18,764 nucleotides of DNA from DATMQA01 sp035566895 (GTDB taxonomy: Bacteria; Verrucomicrobiota; Verrucomicrobiia; Limisphaerales; UBA8199): assembly GCA_035566895.1 (NCBI GenBank), contig DATMQA010000108.1, positions 1 to 18,764 on the forward strand, written 5' to 3'. The notes under the pieces were generated by a model. The model saw only the letters and a list, made by a program, of their open reading frames with translations. It was not told where the DNA came from and ran no database searches. Below are positions 8,501 to 16,200 of the stretch, in pieces (position 1 is the stretch's first letter; every line of letters begins with the position of its first letter). The translations under genes were made by a program, and so were the position numbers.

Positions 8501-11500
8501 ACAGCCCACTGCGCTCGGCAAGCAATTGCGGAGTGCGTTTGGCGCCGACGGTACCCTGCACCAGCTTGAGCGAGTTGCTGGGGTAGGAAATATGCGTCAG
8601 GACCGCCGGCTCCAAGAGCAGCGGCAGCGTCTGGCCCGCTTCGGCTTGCCAACGGATTTTTGCGGTTGCGAGGGCGAATTTGTCTTCGACGCGAATGTCC
8701 TGGGCAATCGATTCCGCGCGGGCGGCTTCATTCGTGGCCGAGACATGAGTATTGAAACGCCCGGCGGTCTCACAGCCGGTGGTGCCAGCCAGCACGAGGG
8801 CCAACAAACCGCTCGAGATCAGGACTGCCACGGCGGGTGCTGCGCCGCTTTGCGTCTTCGGTGGCCGGACGGTCTGGGGCTGTGGAGGCAACCGCCAGAG
8901 CCGGCGCAGAGCGGGAACCACGACATGTAAGAGGAGGAAAGCTGCGATGAGCGCAAGGAACGCCCCTGCCCCGTTGGGCGACCGCAGGGCTGCCCAGACG
9001 AGCAGCATCCAGCCGATTAACCAATAAGCGGTCTTTGATTGTCTCTCGGTCACCCACGCAAAAGCCCAGACAGCAAGGGCGAACAGCGCAGGCCAGGCGC
9101 AGCCAAGGAAACTTAGCGCGGAAGTTTTCTCGGAAACATTGGAAACCTCTACGCTCAACGCGCTGCCAGCCTGTTGCACTGGGGCGAGCAAGGTGATTTC
9201 ACGCGGCACGTAACTTTTCTGGCCGTCGAGCAAGCCAAACAAGCTGGCGAAGGCAACAATTGCCATGACCAGCGCCAGCAGGCCGAGCAGCGTTCCCGCA
9301 AGATGGCGAGCGCTGAATTTGTAAACGCCATCGCGGCAAGTCCAACGCCACACTACAAGGGCGGCCGCCAGCAGAAGCAGCGCCCCCACCAACAAAGTTA
9401 GGGCGCGAGCGGAATCGCCATCGCCACTCCAAAAAGCGCGAGCTAATTGGGCGAAGCCCGACACATCCGGCACGCCGCCAATGGGTGTGAGCGAACCGGT
9501 CCGGTAAGCCAGGCGTTGGCCGGTATCCGGTTCCAGTTTCCACTCGGCCAGCATCACCGGAGCATTCACCAGCGGCGCGCTGACGCCGACGCGTTTGGAA
9601 TCTTTGGAAGGCGCAGCCAGCTTCAAATCGACTTTGAGCGCGGAAGCCGGGTCCGCGCGTTGCGGCAACGGGATGAGATTGGCTTCCCCGTCCATGACCG
9701 GCACGACCGGCGCGTCGTTGACGGTCGCCGACCATAACTTGGTGCCTGCGGGCAAGGTCAGGCGCAAGTTCGGGTTGCCGCGGTTTTTGACGTAGTAACG
9801 CACATCGGTGAGGACCTGGCCTTCCTTGGAGATGCGGGTGGTCAGCGAAGCGCGGTCAACAACCTGGCTGAGGGAATCGCCCTGGGCCAGCGGGCTGAGC
9901 GCCAGCTTGAGATTGAACGGTCGGGAGGTGTAATGATACGCACGCAGGATGGGTGCATCGAAGAAGAGCCGGTATTCGGGTGGCACCTCGCCAGTTTCCA
10001 GCGGCAGCAGGCCCGGCGAGATATCGGCCGGCTGGACCTGGAATTGGTAGGCGCTGACGATGAGCGTATGGCCTTGCTCGGTTTGGGCATCAAGGGGGCG
10101 CGCGCCAGTGAAGGTGAGCGTGTCGCCCTGGGCTTTGAAGGGCCGCTCGTAAGTCGCCAGTAACGTGTATGGACCCGACACTGGCGTGTGCAACTGCACG
10201 AGGTAACCGCCATCGGTTTTCTGCCAAGTGCGAATATCTTTACCGGTGAACTCAACGTTGAAGTATTCGTCGGACAGCTCGATCTTGAATGCCGCGACCG
10301 GCGCGCCGGAAACGACGTAGTTCATCACGCTGCTGCCGTAGGCGATGCCTTCGCCGATAGAGAAAAGATGGAGCGCGTCCGCCTGGACGGTTTGCGGAAG
10401 CCGCTCGACTCGGAGGTTCGCTTGCCAGGCCGGATCGCTGAGGCGAAACGCCGCCTGGATGCCGGGGACTTTGCGTGGGAAGAAGGCGGTGGCGATCTCG
10501 GTTAGCGCTTCGGTGCGCTCGGGCGTCAAGCGGAAGCCGATATCCGAAGCCGCCGCAATATGGCCCCGAACGGATTTGGCTTTGGCGACTTCGACGCGGG
10601 GAAGCGCCCAGACGGTTTCGCTCAGCGGTTTATTGCGTTCGAGACGGATTTGAATGACTTGCCGGCCCGAGACCGGCTGGCCATACACCATTTTTAAATC
10701 GACTTCAGACTGGCCCTCCGGTTCGTTGAGAAAATAGTCGCTCAAACCCGGGGCGTTGAGGCGCGCGACGATGTAGCCTTTGGGCACGTGCAGCAGCAGC
10801 TCGCGCAGAGGCGCCTCGCGAATGTCCAACTCGATTTCGCCATCAATCGCCAACTCGTTTTCGGCGAGGTGATAGGCCAGCAGCTCGGAGACGGCGAGCT
10901 CGGGCAGGATTTGGTCGGCCTGGATACGCAGCGCGAAGTCCGGCCCGGAAAAGCGGTAGGCAAATCGCTGGCTGCCCGTCGGGCGCAAGGCCGCGCGGGT
11001 CGCATCGCTCTCGGGAAATTGCTCGGGCGAAATCTGGGAGAGGCCGCTGGCCTGGGCGACTTCGAGGCGGACGGCCCCTTCGTTCACGATGCGGAAGAAA
11101 CCGGCGAAACGGGTGGCGTTCTCGGGCCGCAACTGCGTCGCATCGGCGCTTTGGGGGAAGGCACCCAGCGGAGTTTGGGTTTGGACCTGGAGCGCGAACT
11201 GGTCCTTTTGCGGCTGATTGAATTGGACGACGAGGCGGCGGTCGGAGGAATTGGGAAGCGGTTCGAGATTCCAGGCCAGGACCTGCTCGCCCTGGACGCG
11301 GGTGACTTCACCGGCACCGTGCAGGAGAATAGTGATTTTGCTCAACTCACCTTGCATGACTTTGAAATTGAAAAGGGCGACCTGGCGCATCAGGCCGGGA
11401 CTGACGCTGATTTGAGAGAGCATTTCGGCGGCGTAGAAAAGTTTGCCCTCGGCTTCCGGGCGAGCTTCTTTCCAGGAAAGTTTCACCAAACCGTCGGAAG

Positions 11501-11984
11501 GCAGATAGCTTTTGAATTCACTGCCCTTTCGCTCGGGACGGGCGGCACCGGGAAAATCAAACTGCGTATCCGCCGGCAGACCCTGCAAAGCGATGGGTTG
11601 CAGCGTGCTGGGGGCGACGCGGAACTCGACCGCGTTCCAGCCATCGTTCTGGCGAACGGCGGCATCGAATTGAATCTGGATAGGGAATTTGCCGGCGTGG
11701 TCGAAGGTGACGGCGAAGCGATTTTGTTCGGCGTGCAGGCGCCAATTAGGATGAGCACTGAGGTCGGTGAGCGCAACCGAGCCGGAGACGAGGTCGAGCG
11801 AACCGCCCTTGGGATTCTCGACGTGGGCAGTAGCGGTGAGAGTGAAAGCGGCGCGGCCATTGGTGAGAGTGCCGACGAGTTTGAAGTCGTCGAGGATGAT
11901 AGCCGTTGCGGTTGGCGGTCTTTCCGCGGTGGGAGCGGTGGCAAGTGAAAGGGCGAAGCAGGCGGTCGCGAGAAGGATTTTCAT
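5529..11984 (-). CDS. Giant membrane-anchored envelope protein with repeated beta-rich ectodomains and TPR-like segment
   Basis: A 2151-residue protein of no family I can name. A signal peptide (1-20) precedes a ~840-residue beta-rich ectodomain. Five hydrophobic segments (~862-880, 895-919, 957-977, 986-1001, 1006-1025) and a sixth at ~1050-1068 cross the membrane; the sixth ends in a lipobox-like T-T-G-C (Cys1071). A second ectodomain (~1080-1950) is followed by a TPR-like motif A-G-N-S-A-L-E-K-G-D (1964-1973) and a C-terminal transmembrane helix (2124-2143) with a basic tail. Internal homology is visible: a ~110-residue repeat near 299-412, 1376-1502 and 1556-1665, and an LT[DE]VR...L-TLPA module at 725-775 and 1813-1862. 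ATG at 11984 has no clear Shine-Dalgarno. The next gene upstream on this strand is the VWA/anti-sigma gene, but a REP/RAYT module now lies between. Role unknown; an envelope scaffold or sensor partner is my guess. Confidence 0.85.
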   Translation of the reverse strand: MKILLATACFALSLATAPTAERPPTATAIILDDFKLVGTLTNGRAAFTLTATAHVENPKGGSLDLVSGSVALTDLSAHPNWRLHAEQNRFAVTFDHAGKFPIQIQFDAAVRQNDGWNAVEFRVAPSTLQPIALQGLPADTQFDFPGAARPERKGSEFKSYLPSDGLVKLSWKEARPEAEGKLFYAAEMLSQISVSPGLMRQVALFNFKVMQGELSKITILLHGAGEVTRVQGEQVLAWNLEPLPNSSDRRLVVQFNQPQKDQFALQVQTQTPLGAFPQSADATQLRPENATRFAGFFRIVNEGAVRLEVAQASGLSQISPEQFPESDATRAALRPTGSQRFAYRFSGPDFALRIQADQILPELAVSELLAYHLAENELAIDGEIELDIREAPLRELLLHVPKGYIVARLNAPGLSDYFLNEPEGQSEVDLKMVYGQPVSGRQVIQIRLERNKPLSETVWALPRVEVAKAKSVRGHIAAASDIGFRLTPERTEALTEIATAFFPRKVPGIQAAFRLSDPAWQANLRVERLPQTVQADALHLFSIGEGIAYGSSVMNYVVSGAPVAAFKIELSDEYFNVEFTGKDIRTWQKTDGGYLVQLHTPVSGPYTLLATYERPFKAQGDTLTFTGARPLDAQTEQGHTLIVSAYQFQVQPADISPGLLPLETGEVPPEYRLFFDAPILRAYHYTSRPFNLKLALSPLAQGDSLSQVVDRASLTTRISKEGQVLTDVRYYVKNRGNPNLRLTLPAGTKLWSATVNDAPVVPVMDGEANLIPLPQRADPASALKVDLKLAAPSKDSKRVGVSAPLVNAPVMLAEWKLEPDTGQRLAYRTGSLTPIGGVPDVSGFAQLARAFWSGDGDSARALTLLVGALLLLAAALVVWRWTCRDGVYKFSARHLAGTLLGLLALVMAIVAFASLFGLLDGQKSYVPREITLLAPVQQAGSALSVEVSNVSEKTSALSFLGCAWPALFALAVWAFAWVTERQSKTAYWLIGWMLLVWAALRSPNGAGAFLALIAAFLLLHVVVPALRRLWRLPPQPQTVRPPKTQSGAAPAVAVLISSGLLALVLAGTTGCETAGRFNTHVSATNEAARAESIAQDIRVEDKFALATAKIRWQAEAGQTLPLLLEPAVLTHISYPSNSLKLVQGTVGAKRTPQLLAERSGLFELEMKYEVPVTKREAESGFTSPVPYGLVNRLRLTVASLDVDVFSPQAVSVQRDNPESSRGTVASLVLSPASDAWIGWRPRSRDVKHEKPVFYAELSQLYVPAAGVVEGVHSVSIRPAQGELNELILDVPAGATITDVLAPAKPADPKNPAPQNAPGSIVSLWRFDPDTRKLRVTLNPPQSRPFILLLRSQVATGPLPLEQSLGLVSVEGAAGQIGLLGIAYGNEVQLDNVGGDGLSPINLEDFPGDVAPVLQGQISGLTVRRAFRYADTRTTASLKASAVEPDVRVETQDTLSLGEDRTVLAANVTADITRAGIFRLSFLMPSGFDVESISGSALSHWTESRTDAGRIITLHLAGKTEGQQQFAISLAGPGVKATNGWTAPQLVLREASKQRGTLVLVPEQGLRLQLAGSEGLTQLDPQKSGIKQRGVLAFRILQTPHSLSLNLERVDSWIQVTSLQHATVSEALVKIVANLQYQIENTGLKSFRVFIPANAETVRFQGDQVADFLPVPDTITNGLAAWEVKLHRRVIGAYLLQVTYQTPAPQNTSEIILRGIQTAGVNLQRGFVTIQSGGRLQVHIDAPPSALQPTEWQGIPRALQQGLQTTAANFAFRLVEPAFQLPLKLDRHEAAKLLEARIDHITLNSAVSDDGVMLTEVRLEMLPGDKRLLNLTLPANANFWFAFVNQNGVWPWRQQDKILIPLEQQSRSDKAIAVEFYYSCRIGEADPRSLALELVAPKFDLPLEDIKWRVSLSDKWQLKKWSGSLQLQQAELMPQPASLDLQTYIQTENAQQQERTKEAEELLAAGNSALEKGDPQQARRSFQAAYGLSGHDAAFNEDARVQLHNLKLQQALIGLNVRQAVAGGDPGALGGKFRDLRSRKEVNYTQQDAKDIIDRNTADENAAFMRLAERLIQQQDAAVSSPTALRASIPDQGRVLTFQRAVVVDPWADLRIGLKASAVKAASWGVRILLLGATLVVLGLFGWAGRQRLNAR

Positions 11985-12034
11985 TATAGTGTATGGTCAG
12001 TGGAAGTTTTGGCTAGGGATAAACTGGCGGCGGA

Positions 12035-12157
12035 CGCGTAGCGCAGATTTTTAATCTGCCGACGGTACGAAACGCGGGCCACGCCGCAGCTCGGACAGTT
12101 GGCAGAATGAAATCCTGCGATACAGCAGATTGGAAATCTGCGCTACACCTTCGGGCA
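12035..12157. repeat. REP-like element, left copy flanking the RAYT gene
   Basis: Contains the hairpins GCAGATT-TTT-AATCTGC (12043-12059) and GCAGATT-GGA-AATCTGC (12125-12141) at its two ends, with GCGTAGC and GCTAC(ACC) outside them. Positions 12053-12157 match 13111-13216 in the same orientation, with about eight substitutions and one 1-base indel over ~106 bases. It lies directly upstream of the RAYT gene and ends the insertion next to the start of the giant protein gene. Confidence 0.85.
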
Positions 12158-12255
12158 GAGCTGTAACGCATTGCGTTTCGGAGGCTCGCCGGACCAGGAA
12201 CAGCTTCGCTAAAATGAGCTTGGCAGCTCCCCTGCCATACTGATAGTCTCTGAAC

Positions 12256-12990
12256 ATGATTCCGGAGGAACCCAATCCGCCGTTGGAACGAGTGAGTTTT
12301 GAGTTGCGCGCGAAGGGCGTGAGACCCGAGCCAAACAACCCGCTGCGTTCCGGGATTCACACGCGAGGGTACTTGCCACACGTGAAGCGCGAAGGCGTGA
12401 GCTATTTCGTTACGTTTCGCCTCGCGGATTCGCTGCCAAAAGAAGTGCTGCTCAAGATCCGGGGCCAACGTGCCCAACGCCTGACCGCGTTTTATGCACA
12501 ACAGGAGCAAGCGAAAAAGGTTGGCGCGCCAGGTCCAGATTCGAACGTGTTGCGCCAGATCGAGCGCGATTACTTCCGCCAGGTCGAGGGATACCTGGAT
12601 AAAGGAATCGGAGAGTGCTGGTTGCGGCGACCGGAGATCGCCGGGTTGGTGGCCGGGGCGATGAAGTTCTTCGAGGGGCAGCGGTATCTTTTGAAAGCCT
12701 GGGTAGTCATGCCCAATCACGTCCACGCCGTTGTGTGGCCGATGCCGAACCATACGCTGAGCAAGATTATGCAAAGCTGGAAAGGTTACATGGCGCGGGA
12801 GGCGAACAAGCTGCTCGATCGTGCCGGCACTTTTTGGCAACCCGAGCCGTTCGACCACTGGATTCGCAATGATGAAGAAGGTGCGAGGTGCTGCGGTTAT
12901 GTGGTGAATAATCCAGTGAAAGCCCGCCTCTGTGCGCCCCCTGAGGATTGGCGATGGAGCAGTGCCTGTCGCGATGGCCCTAAGGCGTAG
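12256..12990 (+). CDS. REP-associated tyrosine transposase (RAYT, Y1/IS200-like HUH enzyme)
   Basis: Single-strand DNA nuclease/transposase of the Y1_Tnp superfamily, the class that acts on REP hairpins. The HUH motif is M-P-N-H-V-H (152-157; His155 and His157 bind the metal). The likely catalytic tyrosine is Tyr215 in G-Y-V-V-N-N-P-V-K-A, with Asn219 four residues later, as in the Tyr-x-x-x-Gln of IS608 TnpA. The preceding F-W-Q-P-E-P-F-D-H-W-I-R-N (193-205) is the usual RAYT signature. At 244 aa it appears full length, so the active site looks intact. It is the only plus-strand gene in the window, and REP-like copies stand on both sides. Its TAG stop lies inside the GGCGTAGCG edge of the right-hand element. 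ATG at 12256 is chosen; a GGAGGAA lies just inside, so a later start cannot be excluded. Confidence 0.92.
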   Translation: MIPEEPNPPLERVSFELRAKGVRPEPNNPLRSGIHTRGYLPHVKREGVSYFVTFRLADSLPKEVLLKIRGQRAQRLTAFYAQQEQAKKVGAPGPDSNVLRQIERDYFRQVEGYLDKGIGECWLRRPEIAGLVAGAMKFFEGQRYLLKAWVVMPNHVHAVVWPMPNHTLSKIMQSWKGYMAREANKLLDRAGTFWQPEPFDHWIRNDEEGARCCGYVVNNPVKARLCAPPEDWRWSSACRDGPKA

Positions 12991-13030
12991 CGCAGAATTC
13001 CATTCTGCTGTATCGCCGACTTGTAGTCGG
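12982..13030. repeat. REP-like hairpin pair overlapping the RAYT stop codon
   Basis: AAGGCGTAGC leads into the hairpin GCAGAAT-TCC-ATTCTGC, the linker TGTATCG, and a second hairpin CCGAC-TTGTA-GTCGG. The layout equals that of the elements at 13065 and 17622, but stems and loops differ in sequence. The TAG of GGCGTAG is the stop codon of the transposase gene. Confidence 0.8.
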
Positions 13031-13064
13031 CTGATCTTCCGAACACGGCCCTGCACCCGCCTCT

Positions 13065-13216
13065 CCGAAGGCGTAGCGCAGATTTTCAATCTGCTGTATC
13101 GCAGATTTTTAATCTGCCGACGGTACGAAACGCGGGTGCGCGCCGCAGCTCGGACAGTTTGCAGAATGGAATTCTGCGATACAGCAGATTGAAAATCTGC
13201 GCTACGCCTTCGGGCA
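13065..13216. repeat. REP-like element, right copy, with 41-bp perfect inverted arms
   Basis: Arms 13065-13105 and 13173-13213 are exact reverse complements (41 bases each) separated by 67 bases. Each arm contains a small GCAGATT-based hairpin, so it can form one long stem or several short ones. The core also carries GCAGATT-TTT-AATCTGC and GCAGAAT-GGA-ATTCTGC hairpins. Positions 13111-13216 repeat 12053-12157 in direct orientation, so the RAYT gene lies between two direct copies. The element ends 56 bp before the 3' end of the VWA gene. Confidence 0.88.
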
Positions 13217-13271
13217 CACGGGACTGATATGGCGTTCGCTGAATTGAGGTGCATCCGGCGGCAATTTGGTT

Positions 13272-16200
13272 TTACTTTCCTGCCACGCTTTTGGCCTGGC
13301 GAATCATCCATTCGAGTTTCTTCGGGCGGGCATCAGCCCCATAGACTTCCGGCACGCCGCCCAAGTAACCGAGCAGGCTATCGGGCGTGACTTCAGTCGC
13401 ATACGGGCTGGACACCAACCATTCGGAGAAGGCGCTAGCGGTCGAAGCCAGGCGCATCGCGGGGGCCGCCTGGTCCAAAGCCGCCGCGTTGCCTTTGTAC
13501 GGCACCGCCCATTCCTGCTTGCGATAGTCAGTGGTGCCGGGCACCTTATACCGGACACGCACCGTGCCCAGCGGGCCTTCGCCGGCCGGGTTCACCGCAA
13601 TCACATACAGCGCATTGCCGGATTCGGCCGCGCCGATCTCAGCGGCATCGACCGTGTTATCGCGGAACTGTTCTTTGGTGAGCTGATGTTTCGCGTAACC
13701 AATCTGACGCCAGGCGGTGACGCGGTTCGGATTGAATTCGATCTGCGTTTTGACATCCGCGGCGGCGACGTGCAGCGCACCTGCAAGCTGACCGGCGAAT
13801 TCCGTCGCCGCTTCCTCGGGCGTGTTCAGGAATCCATACCGGCCATCGCCATTACGCGAGAGGACTTCGAGCAGGTCGTCGTTGTAACCTTCCCAGCCGA
13901 TGCCGAAGCAATCGAGCGCGACACCTTGCTTGCGATGGTCCTCGACTTTCTTCTTGAGCGCGTCCGGTTCGACGTTGCCGAGGTTGGCTGCGCCATCGGT
14001 CAGGAGAACAACCCGGTTAATGCCGTTTGCGAGGTAATGGCGCAACGCGGTCTGGTAAGCGAGGTTCATCGCTTCTTCGAGATTGGTGCCGCCCTCCGGG
14101 GTAAGGCCGCTGACCTCTTCGACTACTTTGTCCGCTTGGCTGCCGGGGACACCGTCCACCCAGAGGCGTGGCGTGCGGGCGAAGGTGACAACGCTTAGGG
14201 TGTCCTGCGCTTTGAGTTGCGTCGCCAGCACGCGCAACGCTTCATGAATGATTTGGACGCGGTCCGCCCGTTCCATCGAACCGGAGTTGTCGAGCAGCAA
14301 GACTACGTTGAGAGGGCGTCCCGGCTGACGGCCTAGCGCAGCGGTCTTGAGGGAGAACCGAAGCAAATCGCGGTTTTGCGCGAATGGGTAACGGGCGCGG
14401 TCCCAGGCGAAGCCAATCGGCACACCAGCGGACGGTTCCGGGTCGCGATAATCGAACGCGTTGATGAATTCCTCGCTGCGGATCGTGGACGGATCAGGCA
14501 TGACGCCCTTTTCCAAGCTCGCCGCGGCCAGTTTGAATGAGACATCACTGACATTGAGTGAGAAGGTCGAGAACGCATTGTCGCAGCTCTGGATTTCAGG
14601 CTGGGGGATGGGAGCTGGGGCAGACCGCTTGGCAATGTCGGCCTCGGAGTTTTTTGTTTTCTCTTTCAAATTTTCCAATTCCGACCCGGCGCGGGCGATC
14701 TGCTTGACTTCGTCCTCGATGCCACTCGATCCAATTTTGTGCGCTAACTCGGAGGCGTCGTCGTAAAGCTTAGAGGCAGCGGCAATGTCCCGCTTCTTGA
14801 TGGCCTCATTAGCATCAGCCAACTTTTGACGCAGTACGATCCTGTAGGTCGGACGTATTACTGCTTCGTTCACTGCGGTCTCTGAGGCGGACGCAGCGGC
14901 TGGGGCGCTCGGTGCGCTTGCCACTTTGTCCATCTCAGCCAGTTGGACTGGCCTTCCTTCTTCTACTCCGGCCACAGTGGCGGCTTGCTTGGTCTCATGC
15001 CCATAGCTGTAGTAGGCATCTTCGGAGGACCGTGCTTGCGATGGCGGTAAAGCGATTTCGGAGCGGGCGTGCGATCTAACCCCACTAGCATCAGGAAGGG
15101 ATGTGCCGGGATAAAAGCCCTGGGGATTGGCGGCGGTTGGCTTGCCGCTGAAGCTCGGGGCGGAGGAAACTAGCGGGGCATCGATTCGGCCAAAGCCACC
15201 ATTCACCTCATATGCCTGATAAGATCGCTGGGCAAAATCACTGCTAGCGACGGTCATCCCGTTGGTCATGGGAACGTTGACGTAACCAACAACGTTTAGG
15301 CTGTAAGGGTTTGACGGGCCGCCTTGCTGCGATTGGTCCGCGGGTGTGCCGGTGTAGATTGATTGCCATGGCGTTCCCCTTTCCATTCGGCCGAGATAAC
15401 CACTGGTCGAGACGTTGGTCACGGTGAAACTCCTGTCCGAAGCTGCAGCCGCAAGTTCGCGCTCATTGCCCGACGTATCCAGTGCAGACTTAAACAGCGT
15501 GCCCGCAACAGGCACATCACCGAGAACCAGGGCTTTTCGATCATCGGCCACCGGGGTGCCGGGCGAAAGTCCATCCGCCTTCTCGAACAGGAACGCATCG
15601 CCCGCCTGTTGGCGAACTGGAGGTGCTTTGCTCCTGGTGAAAAGGTCCTGCAAAGTGGTTTGGATCTGTTCGGGCGTCGCATTTTGCAAATTGTAACCGA
15701 CAACCGGGGAGTTAGCGGGCGGAGGCACAGAAGCGTTGTTATCCACGGCCGCACTGGTGCTGCGCTGAACCTGTGGATTGCCGGGGGCAACAGGCACGGC
15801 ATCACTGAAGCCGTCTGAAATTTTGGAGCCGGTAAACCGTTGAACTTTATCTGCCGCCAGCACATCTCCAACATCTCCATTTTTGAAGCGAGCAGTACTC
15901 TGCGGCTCTGGCAACCCTTTTGTTGTAAGCGAAGGCTCTGCAGGGATGTCCGCCGCACTGGTGCTGCGCTGGACTAGTGGATTGTTGGCACCCAGGAGGC
16001 CTGGCGTGGTGATGCCAGTAAGAGTAATCTTTTCGGCAGGCGCTTCGCTCTTTGTCTTCGCCAGACCATCGGACGGACCAATACCAAGTTTAATTTCCTC
16101 CTGAACCGCTGGACCTTCCAGCCCTGTTACTGGCATCGGCAGACCGGTTGACGGAGCGACTCCACCCGGCGCCCGGTTTTGCGCCAGCTTAATCTCTCCC

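Noticed and set aside
10788..11948. Plus-strand open frame of 386 codons antisense to the giant protein
   Set aside because: Its sequence is a Gly/Asp/Glu-rich shadow without domain features, and the minus-strand frame is continuous for 2151 codons with a signal peptide.
11983..11988. TATAAT (minus strand) overlapping the start codon of the giant protein gene
   Set aside because: As a -10 box it would place the transcript start inside the gene, and no -35 box or suitable later start supports it.
12013..13311. Long minus-strand open frame (432 codons) over the RAYT gene
   Set aside because: It translates REP-like repeats at both ends and the antisense of a clear HUH transposase in the middle; no domain is visible.
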